Part shown: positions 35,093-44,843 of the stretch, in pieces | How the letters are laid out: every line of letters starts with the position of its first letter | Position numbering within the stretch: the stretch's first letter is position 1 | Assembly: GCA_018376535.1 (NCBI GenBank) | Contig: JAHABC010000009.1 | Coordinates: forward strand, 1 to 64,000 | Source of the DNA: Ruminococcus sp. | GTDB taxonomy: Bacteria; Bacillota; Clostridia; Oscillospirales; Ruminococcaceae | Length of the DNA: 64,000 bases | Direction of reading: 5' to 3' | Position numbers and translations under genes: made by a program | Notes under the pieces: generated by a model | What the model was told of the DNA's origin: nothing | The model's input: the letters and a program-made list of their open reading frames with translations, nothing else | Databases searched by the model: none

Positions 35093-35121
35093 TTGTAAAA
35101 AGTATTGATATGTGTTATAAT
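35093..35121 (+). promoter_or_regulatory. miaB promoter
   Basis: -35 TTGTAA (35093-35098), 17-bp spacer, -10 TATAAT (35116-35121). Confidence 0.6.
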
Positions 35122-35158
35122 TAAAAAGTATCATAGTTTAGAAAGGATTTTATTTTAA

Positions 35159-36523
35159 ATGCAAGAGTATATTCAAAAAGTTAAGGATATTATATCCAAT
35201 AGTAGTAATCAATATATGGCATATGTGCATACTTTTGGTTGTCAATTGAACTTTTCGGAGGGCGAAAAGATTAAAGGTCTACTTGCTCAAATGGGATACG
35301 GCTTGACTAACGCTCCAGATAATGCCGATATTATTATATTTAATACTTGTGCAGTCCGTGAAAATGCTGAAGATAGAGTTTTCGGTCAAATTGGTGCTAT
35401 TAAAAGGTTTAAGCGTAGCAATCCTAATTTGATAATAGGTCTTAGTGGTTGTATGGCTCAAGAAAAGCATATCTGCGACAAGATTAAAAAGTCTTATCCA
35501 TATGTTGACATAGTTTTTGGTACTTCTGCTATGGATAAGTTTCCTAAACTATTATTAGATGTATTAAATGGTAAAAAACACGCTTTCGATACTACCGAAT
35601 ATGGCGATATTATCGATGAAAGTTTTAATCAAGTTAGAGATAGTAACATATTTGCATCTGTACCTATAATGTATGGTTGTAATAACTTTTGTACTTATTG
35701 TATAGTTCCTTACGTTAGAGGTAGAGAACGTTCAAGAAGGTCGGATACTATCGTTAATGAAGTTACTCAGTTGGTACGTCAAGGATATAAAGAAATTATG
35801 CTACTTGGTCAGAATGTAAACTCCTACGGTAACGACTTGAAAGATGAAATATCTTTTCCACAACTACTTAGAAAGATTAATGCCATAGATGGCGATTTTA
35901 TTATTAGATTTATGTCATCTCACCCTAAAGACGCTACTAAAGAGTTAATAGATACCATCTTTGAATGTGATAAGGTTGGCAAACATCTACACTTACCAGT
36001 ACAATGCGGAAGTAATTCTATTTTAAAGGCTATGAACAGACGCTATACTGTCGAAAAGTATCTTGAAACAGTTGACTACGCTCGTTCTAAATGTCCAGAC
36101 TTCTCTCTTACTACGGATATCATTATAGGCTTCCCAAACGAAACCGATGAGGATTTTCAAGCTACTGTAGATTTAATCAAACGTGTTAAGTATGATAATA
36201 TCTATTCGTTTATATATTCAAAGCGTACTGGCACTAAAGCAAGTCTAATAGATGATAAAATATCCGATGAGGAAAAAGGCAAACGTATGAGAGACTTTCT
36301 TGCCGTTCAACGTGATATAACAGATAAATCTTATAAGCGTTTTATTGGACGTACTTTAAGAGTTCTAGTAAGTGGCGAGGGCAAGGCAGAAGGTACTCTA
36401 ACTGGTAAAAGTAGCGAATATATTATTGTTGAGTTCGTTGGAGATAAATCTTTAATTGGACAGTTTGTCAATGTTAAAGTTACTCAATCAAGAAACTGGT
36501 CTGTTTTTGGTGAGTTGGTATGA
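35159..36523 (+). CDS. miaB: tRNA-2-methylthio-N6-dimethylallyladenosine synthase
   Basis: 454 residues, standard length. A radical-SAM methylthiotransferase that adds the methylthio group at position 37 of tRNAs after MiaA. The N-terminal domain has THTFGCQLN-type cysteines and the Cys in LSGCMAQE; the radical-SAM cluster is YGCNNFCTYCIVPYVRGRERSR (Cys-x3-Cys-x2-Cys, about 176-183); a TRAM domain closes the chain (GRTLRVLVSGEGKAEGTLTG). It starts a long operon that also contains miaA. Confidence 0.96.
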   Translation: MQEYIQKVKDIISNSSNQYMAYVHTFGCQLNFSEGEKIKGLLAQMGYGLTNAPDNADIIIFNTCAVRENAEDRVFGQIGAIKRFKRSNPNLIIGLSGCMAQEKHICDKIKKSYPYVDIVFGTSAMDKFPKLLLDVLNGKKHAFDTTEYGDIIDESFNQVRDSNIFASVPIMYGCNNFCTYCIVPYVRGRERSRRSDTIVNEVTQLVRQGYKEIMLLGQNVNSYGNDLKDEISFPQLLRKINAIDGDFIIRFMSSHPKDATKELIDTIFECDKVGKHLHLPVQCGSNSILKAMNRRYTVEKYLETVDYARSKCPDFSLTTDIIIGFPNETDEDFQATVDLIKRVKYDNIYSFIYSKRTGTKASLIDDKISDEEKGKRMRDFLAVQRDITDKSYKRFIGRTLRVLVSGEGKAEGTLTGKSSEYIIVEFVGDKSLIGQFVNVKVTQSRNWSVFGELV

Positions 36524-36924
36524 ATGAAAATTGGTTTTTAAAATATGAGTATGTTTCTCAAAGTATGTTTGATATTGTATTGGGTTTGAATTTTAAGATA
36601 TATTTTTTTGAAGATAAAAGTTATATCTTCAAAAAGAATGGTTTTATAAATGAAGAAACTTACTTTAATTCATCGAAAATATCAAATAGTAACTTTGACA
36701 TTTTAAAGTCTAAAATTGAAAATATTGTTTTCCCTCAAAATTTAACAGAGATAGGTTTTCTAGATGGTTATGAAAGTTATATAACTATAAAATCAAATGG
36801 GAATGTTAAAAGATATGGTGGGTGTAATCCACAAAATAAAGAATATTTAAAATTAGAAAATCTAATCCAAGATATTATTGGATTTAATAATTATAAAAAT
36901 ATTTACTATAAAGGAGATTTTTAA
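36520..36924 (+). CDS. Orphan hypothetical protein in the miaB-mutS operon
   Basis: 134 residues, no family recognised, no signal peptide or membrane segment. It is rich in Phe, Tyr, Asn, Ile and Lys (YFNSSKISNSNFDILKSKIEN) and its DNA is markedly more AT-rich than its neighbours, with different codon choices. It overlaps the miaB stop by 4 bp (ATGA) and ends 2 bp before ylbF, so it is tightly built into the operon. The compositional contrast suggests later acquisition. An immunity-type or regulatory small protein is possible, but nothing in the sequence proves it. Confidence 0.7.
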   Translation: MNENWFLKYEYVSQSMFDIVLGLNFKIYFFEDKSYIFKKNGFINEETYFNSSKISNSNFDILKSKIENIVFPQNLTEIGFLDGYESYITIKSNGNVKRYGGCNPQNKEYLKLENLIQDIIGFNNYKNIYYKGDF

Positions 36925-36926
36925 TT

Positions 36927-37334
36927 ATGGATAAGTTAGAAAGATTGGCTAGAGATTTAGGTAAAGCTATTCAAGAAGATGAAAGATATATTAAATATAA
37001 CATCGCTAAGGAAAATGCTGATAATGATGAAACTCTACAACAGTTAATTCAAGAGTTCAATATGAGCAGAGTTCAATTGAATACCGAAATGTCTAAAGAT
37101 GACAAGGACGGCGATAAACTTCAAGAACTAGATAAAAAGATAAAAGATGTTTATTCACAAATAATATCTAATGAGAATATGGCTACCTTTAATGAGGCTC
37201 AAGACGTTATGAACGCCGTTATGAGTGCTATAAATATGATTATCACTGCTAGTGCTAATGGTGAAAACCCAGAAACTTGTTCAACTACACAATCATGTAG
37301 TGGAAGTTGTTCTACTTGTGGTGGCTGTCATTAA
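36927..37334 (+). CDS. YlbF/YmcA family protein with Cys-rich tail
   Basis: 135 residues. A helical hairpin typical of the YlbF/YmcA (RicA/RicF) family, with ARDLGKAIQEDERYIKYNIAKENADNDE and a coiled second half. In Bacillus these proteins form the Y-complex that binds iron-sulfur clusters and affects RNase Y maturation of transcripts. The last 20 residues hold five Cys and a His (CSTTQSCSGSCSTCGGCH), a probable metal or cluster site. It lies two bases after the orphan gene and 14 bp before mutS. Confidence 0.88.
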   Translation: MDKLERLARDLGKAIQEDERYIKYNIAKENADNDETLQQLIQEFNMSRVQLNTEMSKDDKDGDKLQELDKKIKDVYSQIISNENMATFNEAQDVMNAVMSAINMIITASANGENPETCSTTQSCSGSCSTCGGCH

Positions 37335-37348
37335 TAGGTGGCTGAAGT

Positions 37349-39802
37349 ATGGATTTTTCTCTAAAAAATAATAAAAAATTATCGCCTATGATGAGGCAAT
37401 ATCTAACTATAAAAGAACAGTATACTGATTATATACTGTTCTTTAGGTTAGGCGATTTTTATGAAATGTTCTTCGATGACGCTTTAGAAATTTCTAAAGC
37501 GTTAGAATTAACTCTAACTGGTAAAGATTGCGGTCTTGATAAACGTGCCGAAATGTGTGGTATACCTTATCATAGTAGTGATGTTTATATAAAAAGATTA
37601 ATCGACTTAGGTTATAGGGTTGCTATCTGCGAACAGTTGACAGACCCAGCACTATCTAAGGGGTTGGTTCAACGTGATGTTATTAAGATTATCACTCCTG
37701 GAACTTTAACCGAAACTACTATGCTAGATGAGGATTGTAATAACTATATATGTTCTACATATGTGGACGCAACTTCTCAAAGATGTGGTTTGTGTTTCGC
37801 TGATATATCTACTGGTAGAGTTTTAATTACAGAAGTTTTTGGTAAAAACTATCAAGATAGCATTATAAACTTGATATCACAATATAATCCAGCTGAGATT
37901 GTCTGCCCTAATGAATTTTTAAAGTTAAAATCTGTAATAGATTTCATTAAACTAAGAACTAAAGCTATTCTAACTTTTAGAGTTGAAAGGTGTTTCAATC
38001 CAAGTATAAAGAGTAGTGAAGTAATATCGCAATTTAATGGTAATATTGACAACGTTAATTTTGGAAATCCTACGCTTAAAGAGTACGCTCTTTGCGGTAT
38101 GTTCGATTATATTGCAGAAACTCAAAAGTCTTTAACTAATAGGTTTACTACTATAGAAGTTTTAATAAACTCCGATTTTATGGAACTAGATTACAACGCT
38201 AGACGTAATTTGGAATTAACTGAAACTATCCGAAATAAAGAACGAAAAGGTTCATTGGTATGGGTTCTTGATAAGACTAAGACATCTATGGGTAGAAGAT
38301 TGTTGAAATCCACTATTGAAAGACCTCTAATAAAGGCAATAGATATTAACAATCGTTTAGATGCCGTTGAAATTTTAACTAAAAAATCTTTGGTGTTAAT
38401 GGAAGTTAGAGAGTTACTATCTAATATCTGCGATATAGAAAGATTGATGGGTAAAGTTGCTTATAAGACTGCTACTCCTAGAGATTTAAAAGCACTATCT
38501 TTAACAGCTTTAAAGATGCCATCTATTAAAGAACAGTTATCTAAAATAGTAGATAGTTCAACCTTGCTAACTAACATATATACAGATATCTCCTCCTTAG
38601 AAGAAATATCTAACCTTATTGAAAGTGCTATTAGTGATGAACCACCTGTATCGGTTAAAGATGGAAACACTATCAAAGATGGTTTTAACTCTCAACTTGA
38701 TGAACTTAGAAACATCATGAAAAATAGTGAAGATATCATTAGACAGACAGAGCAAAGAGAACGTGATAGAACAGGTATCAAAAATTTAAAGATAGGTTAT
38801 AATAAAGTCTTTGGGTACTATATAGAAATAACAAAGTCTAATTACAATCTAGTTCCACCAGATTACGTTAGAAAACAAACTCTAACTAATGCCGAAAGGT
38901 TTATAACTGATGAGTTAAAAACTCTTGAAAATACTATACTATCTGCTAAGGATAGAACTCTTGCACTGGAAAGTGAAATATTTATAAGTATTAGAAATGA
39001 AATTGGAAAGCATCTAGTTGAATGTCAAAAGACATCTTTGGCTATAGCTTTACTAGATATGTTATGTTCCTTTGCAGAAGTTTCATTACGCAATAACTAT
39101 CATAGACCTAACATAACTACCGACGGAACTATAAACATTAAAGATGGTCGTCACCCAGTTGTAGAGTTGATGTCTAATGAAAACATATTCGTACCTAATG
39201 ATACTTCCATAAATACATCGGATTGCAGAATGGCTATAGTTACTGGTCCTAATATGGCTGGAAAGTCAACATTTATGCGTCAAACTGCATTGATAACTTT
39301 AATGGCTCAAATAGGTAGCTTTGTACCATGTACTTCAGCAGATATATCTATTGTGGATAGAATATTTACTCGTGTAGGTGCGTCCGATGATTTATCTGCA
39401 GGGCAATCCACATTTATGGTGGAAATGAGCGAAGTAGCCGACATATTAAAGTATGCTACTAAAGATAGTCTAGTAATCTTGGACGAAGTTGGCAGAGGTA
39501 CGTCCACTTTTGATGGAATATCCATAGCACAATCGGTGCTAGAGTATATTACCACTCAAATAGGTTGTAAGACTTTATTTGCTACACACTATCATGAGTT
39601 AATCGCTCTTGAAGATACTCTTGAGGGCGTTAAGAACTTCAGTATTGCAGTGGAAAAACAAGGCGATACCATAAAGTTTTTAAGAAAGATTATCCGTGGT
39701 GGTGCTGATGATAGTTACGGTATTGAGGTTGGCAAACTTGCTGGATTGCCTCAAAGTGTAATCGATAGGGCTAAAGTTATCTTAAAAGAGATGGAAAGTT
39801 AG
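37349..39802 (+). CDS. mutS: DNA mismatch repair protein MutS
   Basis: 817 residues. MutS recognises mismatches and recruits MutL. The N-terminal mismatch-reading motif is in LFFRLGDFYEMFFDDA. The Walker A GPNMAGKST is near residue 633, Walker B is VILDEVGRGTSTFDG and the switch is LFATHYHEL. The C-terminal tail after the helix-turn-helix is short, ending LPQSVIDRAKVILKEMES, so the beta-clamp or tetramer tail seen in some members is missing. It begins 14 bp after ylbF. Confidence 0.96.
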   Translation: MDFSLKNNKKLSPMMRQYLTIKEQYTDYILFFRLGDFYEMFFDDALEISKALELTLTGKDCGLDKRAEMCGIPYHSSDVYIKRLIDLGYRVAICEQLTDPALSKGLVQRDVIKIITPGTLTETTMLDEDCNNYICSTYVDATSQRCGLCFADISTGRVLITEVFGKNYQDSIINLISQYNPAEIVCPNEFLKLKSVIDFIKLRTKAILTFRVERCFNPSIKSSEVISQFNGNIDNVNFGNPTLKEYALCGMFDYIAETQKSLTNRFTTIEVLINSDFMELDYNARRNLELTETIRNKERKGSLVWVLDKTKTSMGRRLLKSTIERPLIKAIDINNRLDAVEILTKKSLVLMEVRELLSNICDIERLMGKVAYKTATPRDLKALSLTALKMPSIKEQLSKIVDSSTLLTNIYTDISSLEEISNLIESAISDEPPVSVKDGNTIKDGFNSQLDELRNIMKNSEDIIRQTEQRERDRTGIKNLKIGYNKVFGYYIEITKSNYNLVPPDYVRKQTLTNAERFITDELKTLENTILSAKDRTLALESEIFISIRNEIGKHLVECQKTSLAIALLDMLCSFAEVSLRNNYHRPNITTDGTINIKDGRHPVVELMSNENIFVPNDTSINTSDCRMAIVTGPNMAGKSTFMRQTALITLMAQIGSFVPCTSADISIVDRIFTRVGASDDLSAGQSTFMVEMSEVADILKYATKDSLVILDEVGRGTSTFDGISIAQSVLEYITTQIGCKTLFATHYHELIALEDTLEGVKNFSIAVEKQGDTIKFLRKIIRGGADDSYGIEVGKLAGLPQSVIDRAKVILKEMES

Positions 39803-39817
39803 CATATATGTAATATT

Positions 39818-40192
39818 ATGGAAAATTTATATAATAATTTAGAAAATTCTAAAATGATTTTGGATTTACATTTAGAAAAACCTCACCCACACTGTCAAGA
39901 TTGGGAAATTGAAGTCGCTAACAGTAACAGGATTTTTGAATTTATCAACTACTTTGATACTCAACCATTAAATCAATATGAGGTGTACTTTTTAATTGGA
40001 GTTATCGTTGAAAGTTATGAGGATTATCTAAAGACGGGTAAAAATCAAGAAGTTGAATTTAAAATTAAGAAATATCTACAAGAAAATTTTAAACTCTGTA
40101 AAGATATCGTAGAGGAATACTCTTGTGAGGGGCAACCTCTTGAAGATTGTTTCTTTATTACTCCACTAATTAGAAGTATCAATGTAGATTGA
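39818..40192 (+). CDS. Orphan hypothetical protein between mutS and mutL
   Basis: 124 residues, no family recognised, no membrane segment. It is mostly helical by pattern (NQYEVYFLIGVIVESYEDYLK; FKIKKYLQENFKLCKDIVEEYS) with an acidic bias. It lies 15 bp after mutS with no good Shine-Dalgarno and 66 bp before mutL; that gap contains an AT-rich repeat word. Like 36520-36924 it interrupts an otherwise conserved repair and tRNA-modification operon. A role in repair is not supported by sequence. Confidence 0.65.
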   Translation: MENLYNNLENSKMILDLHLEKPHPHCQDWEIEVANSNRIFEFINYFDTQPLNQYEVYFLIGVIVESYEDYLKTGKNQEVEFKIKKYLQENFKLCKDIVEEYSCEGQPLEDCFFITPLIRSINVD

Positions 40193-40258
40193 TTTTAAAA
40201 AATTATTCATTATTAATTCTTAACTATTAATTAAAAAGAAAGGGGTTGCAAATCTAAA

Positions 40259-42277
40259 ATGATTAATATTTTACCTAAACAGATATCGGAATTAATTTCT
40301 GCGGGAGAAGTCATTGAAAGACCAATATCGGTAATTAAAGAAGTGGTTGAAAACTCTATAGATGCTCATTCTACACGAATTACCGTTGAAATTAAAGAAG
40401 GCGGAAAATCTTATATGCGAATTACTGATGATGGTGTTGGAATATCTAAAGAGGACGTTCCAAAGGCTTTTATTAGATTTGCAACTAGTAAGATATCTAC
40501 TAAAGAAGATTTGGACAAAATTATAACTTTGGGCTTTCGTGGGGAGGCTTTAGCATCAGTATCGGCAGTATCTAAGGTGGAAGTTTTTACTAAGTTAAAA
40601 AACGAACCTCTTGGAACGCATTACAAAATAGAAGGAAGTGTTGAAACTCTAAACGAAAGTACAGGTTGTCCAGATGGCACTACTATTACTATTAGAAATC
40701 TTTTTTATAACGTTCCAGTAAGAGCGAAGTTCTTAAAACGTGACGTTGTGGAAAGTAATGCTATATCTAATATTATGAAAAAGTTAGCAGTATCGCACCC
40801 AGATATAGCTTTTACATTTATCCGTGATGGCAGAACTGAATTTTCTACATATGGCGATAATGACCAGTTTTCTACTGTATATTCAATATATGGTAAAACT
40901 TTCGCTAAAGATTTAACTCCAGTAGAATATGTAGAGGGTAAAGTATCGGTTAGTGGATATACTGTAAAACCTTTATATGCTAAATCCAATAGGCAATATC
41001 AGATATTTTTCGTCAATGGCAGAGCAGTTAAATCGGATATACTATCCACGGCACTAGAGGAGGCTTATAGTTCTTTGGTGATGAATGGAAAGTTTCCAGT
41101 GTGCATACTAAAGTTGACTATTCCACCTGAAAATGTAGATGTAAATATTCACCCAACCAAAGCAGAAGTTAGATTTTCTAATGAAAATGAAGTCTTTAAT
41201 GCAGTATTTTTTTCCGTTAAAAATGCCTTAATGCAATCGGGATTGATGTATGACTTCGACTTTGAAAAGACTAAAAATTCTAAGATAAATCCTAGTGAAA
41301 AGACTATTAAACAAGAAATGTATGTTCAACCAAACTTACCAAATATGGATTTGCCTACTAATCAAGAAGTTATAAACGATAATGAAGAAAAAAATCCATT
41401 TATTTTTAACGCCGATGATGAGGATAATGATTTCAAATTTATTGACGATATAGAAGATACTCCAAATGATTTTATATTCAATCAAGATGTTACAACTCAA
41501 ACGGTTCAACTTAATGATGAGAATAAAAATCTTGATAAGTATGTTTCCTCTATTAAGCAAGATACATCTAAAAAGATACAAAATCTTAATGATGTCACAA
41601 AGGTTGAAACTCCTAAAGTGGATTTGCCTAAAAAAGTAGAAGATAAAACCTCACTTAAAAACGTTGGAGTAGTAACTAAACCTAGTTTTTATAAAAAATC
41701 TAAAGATATTCAAGTTAAGTTAATCGGAGAGGCTTTTAAAAATTATATAATGGTGGAGTATAATGGAGATATCATTATTATAGATAAACACGCAGGACAT
41801 GAAAGAATTATCTATGAAAAGTTGAAATCTCAAAGTGCGTACACCGACCGTCAAATGTTGCTAGAACCTATTATAGTATTGTTATCCGATGAACAGATGG
41901 TTGCTCTTGAGGATAATACTCTATTAATGTTATCTTTAGGATTTCAATTTGAATTTTCTAAAAAACCATATGTATCGGTATTATCCATTCCAGAGATTTT
42001 AAAAATGGAAGATGTAGAAAGTTCGGTAGTGGAGATTGCTGATAACATACTACATCATAAAAAAGAACCTCAAACTTATATAATAGATGAGATTATTCAT
42101 TCTTTAGCGTGTAAATCTGCGATACGTTCTAACGATAAGACTTCAGATGAAGAAATGATATCTTTAGCTAAACAGATTATATCTAATGATAAGATTAGGC
42201 ATTGTCCTCATGGACGTCCAGTAATGTTCATTATGAGTAAAAATGATTTGGAAAAACAGTTCAAAAGAACTTTATAG
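40259..42277 (+). CDS. mutL: DNA mismatch repair protein MutL
   Basis: 672 residues. The GHKL ATPase part has IAAGEVIERP-type EVVENSIDAHS, DDGVGISKED and RFATSKISTKEDL, then GFRGEALASVSAVSKVE. A long low-complexity linker (about 340-480) connects to the C-terminal domain with the endonuclease motif DKHAGHERIIYE (near residue 509), matching DQHAxxExxxxE. This MutL should therefore nick DNA itself, as expected where MutH is absent. SCPHGRP-type C-P-H-G-R-P near the end is the second metal site. It follows the AT-rich gap 40193-40258. Confidence 0.95.
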   Translation: MINILPKQISELISAGEVIERPISVIKEVVENSIDAHSTRITVEIKEGGKSYMRITDDGVGISKEDVPKAFIRFATSKISTKEDLDKIITLGFRGEALASVSAVSKVEVFTKLKNEPLGTHYKIEGSVETLNESTGCPDGTTITIRNLFYNVPVRAKFLKRDVVESNAISNIMKKLAVSHPDIAFTFIRDGRTEFSTYGDNDQFSTVYSIYGKTFAKDLTPVEYVEGKVSVSGYTVKPLYAKSNRQYQIFFVNGRAVKSDILSTALEEAYSSLVMNGKFPVCILKLTIPPENVDVNIHPTKAEVRFSNENEVFNAVFFSVKNALMQSGLMYDFDFEKTKNSKINPSEKTIKQEMYVQPNLPNMDLPTNQEVINDNEEKNPFIFNADDEDNDFKFIDDIEDTPNDFIFNQDVTTQTVQLNDENKNLDKYVSSIKQDTSKKIQNLNDVTKVETPKVDLPKKVEDKTSLKNVGVVTKPSFYKKSKDIQVKLIGEAFKNYIMVEYNGDIIIIDKHAGHERIIYEKLKSQSAYTDRQMLLEPIIVLLSDEQMVALEDNTLLMLSLGFQFEFSKKPYVSVLSIPEILKMEDVESSVVEIADNILHHKKEPQTYIIDEIIHSLACKSAIRSNDKTSDEEMISLAKQIISNDKIRHCPHGRPVMFIMSKNDLEKQFKRTL

Positions 42278-42304
42278 AACATATAAAGGAAGTGATTTTT
42301 TATT

Positions 42305-43249
42305 ATGATTAATAAACCTCCTATACTTGTAGTTGCAGGACCAACGGCATCTGGAAAGACTGCTCTAGGGATTGCTTTGGCTAAGCTATACAATGGTGAA
42401 GTAATATCTGCTGACTCCATGCAGATATATAAAGGTATGGATATCGCTACGGCTAAGCCTACCCTTGAGGAAATGGAAAACATTCCACATCACTTGATTA
42501 GCTTTGTGGACAGAAATACTAGTTTTTCGGTTGCCGATTATGTTAAGGTAGCGTATCAAACTATTGATGATATTCATAGCAGAGGAAAGTTACCTATAGT
42601 AGTTGGAGGTACAGGACTATATATTACATCTATGATGGATAACATTCAGTTTAAAGATATAGAAACTAATCAAGAAGTTAGAAATAGATTACTCCTAGAG
42701 GCTCAAACGAACGGTAAAAAGTATCTATTGGATAGGTTGTACTCCATAGATGTTGAAACTGCAAAGACTTTGCATGAAAATAATTTAGGTAGAATTATCC
42801 GAGCTTTAGAAGTCTATGAAGTTACTGGAAAGACTATGTCACAATTGAAACTGGAAAGTCGCTCTGTAGAAACTCCATATAGATGGCTTCCATTTGCTAT
42901 AGGGTTCAATGATAGGTCTATACTTTACGATAGAATTAACAAACGTGTAGATATTATGGTTCAAAATGGCTTAATAGATGAGTGCTTAAAAGTATATAAT
43001 CAAGGTGATATGAAAACGTCGAATCAAGCTATAGGCTATAAGGAATTGATTCCATACTTTGAAAATGTTGCCACTTTGGATTGCTGTTTGGATTGTATTA
43101 AACAAGAAACTCGCCACTATGCTAAGCGTCAGCTGACTTGGTTTAGAAAAGATAACAGAATTAATTGGATTATAGCAGATAATTTTGATACCATTCATAA
43201 ATTTACTGATTTTTGCGAAAAAGTTATAGCCAAATACAATTTTTTGTGA
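42305..43249 (+). CDS. miaA: tRNA dimethylallyltransferase
   Basis: 314 residues. MiaA transfers the dimethylallyl group to A37 of tRNAs, the substrate later used by MiaB at the start of this operon. The P-loop is GPTASGKT (about 12-19), followed by SADSMQIYKGMDIATAKP, VGGTGLYI and GYKELIPYF. Start follows AAGGAAGTG. It sits between mutL and hfq, the same order as in many Firmicutes. Confidence 0.96.
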   Translation: MINKPPILVVAGPTASGKTALGIALAKLYNGEVISADSMQIYKGMDIATAKPTLEEMENIPHHLISFVDRNTSFSVADYVKVAYQTIDDIHSRGKLPIVVGGTGLYITSMMDNIQFKDIETNQEVRNRLLLEAQTNGKKYLLDRLYSIDVETAKTLHENNLGRIIRALEVYEVTGKTMSQLKLESRSVETPYRWLPFAIGFNDRSILYDRINKRVDIMVQNGLIDECLKVYNQGDMKTSNQAIGYKELIPYFENVATLDCCLDCIKQETRHYAKRQLTWFRKDNRINWIIADNFDTIHKFTDFCEKVIAKYNFL

Positions 43250-43361
43250 TATAATATGTATAAGTATATTTATCTTGTTGTAAATGGAATATATATCCAT
43301 TGGATAGTGTGCTTTTTGTATTTTTTTATTTAATTTTAATTTAAAGGACGGAGTGTTTTTT

Positions 43362-43601
43362 ATGAATAAGTCTATGAATTTACAAGATATCTTCTTAAAT
43401 CAAGCTAGAAAAGAAAAGATTCCTATAACTATATTCTTAGTTAGTGGATATCAATTTAAAGGTCTAGTTAAGGGTTTTGATAGCTATATAGTAATCCTTG
43501 ATTGTGAGGGTAAACAGAATATGGTTTATAAACACGCTATATCTACAATAGTTCCAGCTAAGCCGATATCTGTTTTAGATGCTAATGAAAAGAATGTGTA
43601 A
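43362..43601 (+). CDS. hfq: RNA chaperone Hfq
   Basis: 79 residues, the usual short Firmicute length. The Sm1 part is [41 protein letters not shown] and the Sm2 motif appears as [12 protein letters not shown], equivalent to the classical YKHAISTV. It forms a hexamer that pairs small RNAs with mRNAs. The ATG at 43362 is preferred because GGACGGAG lies upstream; an in-frame GTG at 43353 overlaps that site. Confidence 0.96.
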   Translation: MNKSMNLQDIFLNQARKEKIPITIFLVSGYQFKGLVKGFDSYIVILDCEGKQNMVYKHAISTIVPAKPISVLDANEKNV

Positions 43602-43610
43602 TGTATTATC

Positions 43611-44840
43611 ATGATGAATAGTGCTACTTCTAAAGTATTGGTAGTAATACTAATTTTATTTTTACTTACTACTGTTATAAATATTGCGTATCATGGATTG
43701 GTAAATAAGTACAATACCGAAACTGCTTTGTCATATACAACATCTAATAAGGTAACTTTCAATGGGGTGTATGTTAGAGATGAGGAAGTCTTAACTTTCG
43801 ATGGTGGTGGAGTTGTAGGGTATGCTATCGCAGATGGTGGAAAAGTTAGTAAGAATTCTGCCGTGGCTTATATTTACAATGATGAAAAAAGCATCGAGGC
43901 TAAACAAGATATAGAAAAACTTCAAAGCGAATTGGATATTTTAACTAAAATTCAAAATCCTGGTACTACTGAGGTCGCTCAGCCATCTTATTTGACATCT
44001 TTAATTCAAGAAAAATACTTGAACATAGCCTACAACAAAGAGTTGGGCAACATGGATAAGATTGAAACTGCTAAAAATGAACTTTTGGTTCAATTGAGTA
44101 CCATGCAGATAGTCACCGACCCTCAAAGTAGCTTTGAAAGTAGAATTACTGAATTAAAATCTCAGATAAGCACTCTTGAAAGTCAAATGACTGACCCTAT
44201 AAGTACAATCTGGGTGGATAGACCTGCGTACTTTGTTAGCTATATCGATGGCTATGAAGATACACTATCTACTAGCATGATGTACGACCTATCTGTTGAT
44301 GACTTGGATAAGATTGATGATGAGGCTGACAACTTAGATACTACTAATGTTATTGGTAAACTAATCGATGACTATAAATGGTACATGGTTGGTGTTATTG
44401 ATAATCATGAGAAAATATTCAATATAGATGACGTAGTAACTCTTAATTTGGAATCTAGTTCGGTTAATATTAAGGGTACAATTAAGCAAATTAAAGATAC
44501 TGACAATCCTAATGAAAGCATTGTTTATGTTATGTGCAGTAACATGATTAAAGATGTCGTTCAACATAGAGTCGAAACTGTTGAAATGTCTATTCAAAAC
44601 TATAATGGAATTAAAGTTCCTTCATCGGCTTTGCGTTTTAAAGATATAGAAGAAACTGATGAAGATGGCAACACATCCGTTAATAGCTATGAAGGTGTGT
44701 ATATTAAAGTTGGAGAGCAAGTTAAGTTTAAAAAGATTGATGTAATATATCGTGGAGATGATTACGTTATATCTAAGGCGGTTGCTAGTAACGAATATCT
44801 TGCCCTTTATGATGATATTATTGTGGAAAGTGTGGGATAA
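43611..44840 (+). CDS. HlyD-like membrane fusion/adaptor protein
   Basis: 409 residues. One N-terminal membrane helix (about 8-28) is followed by a half lipoyl-type motif (VVGYAIADGGKVSKNSAVAYIYND), a coiled-coil hairpin (about 95-195, with ELDILTKIQ and ITELKSQISTLESQ) and a beta-rich C-terminal domain. This is the adaptor architecture of the HlyD family, although no transporter gene is near. A gene of this kind regularly precedes ylmE and sepF in clostridia, so a role linked to division or the cell envelope is possible. It starts 10 bp after hfq, apparently with no strong Shine-Dalgarno. Confidence 0.8.
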   Translation: MMNSATSKVLVVILILFLLTTVINIAYHGLVNKYNTETALSYTTSNKVTFNGVYVRDEEVLTFDGGGVVGYAIADGGKVSKNSAVAYIYNDEKSIEAKQDIEKLQSELDILTKIQNPGTTEVAQPSYLTSLIQEKYLNIAYNKELGNMDKIETAKNELLVQLSTMQIVTDPQSSFESRITELKSQISTLESQMTDPISTIWVDRPAYFVSYIDGYEDTLSTSMMYDLSVDDLDKIDDEADNLDTTNVIGKLIDDYKWYMVGVIDNHEKIFNIDDVVTLNLESSSVNIKGTIKQIKDTDNPNESIVYVMCSNMIKDVVQHRVETVEMSIQNYNGIKVPSSALRFKDIEETDEDGNTSVNSYEGVYIKVGEQVKFKKIDVIYRGDDYVISKAVASNEYLALYDDIIVESVG

Positions 44841-44843
44841 TCT

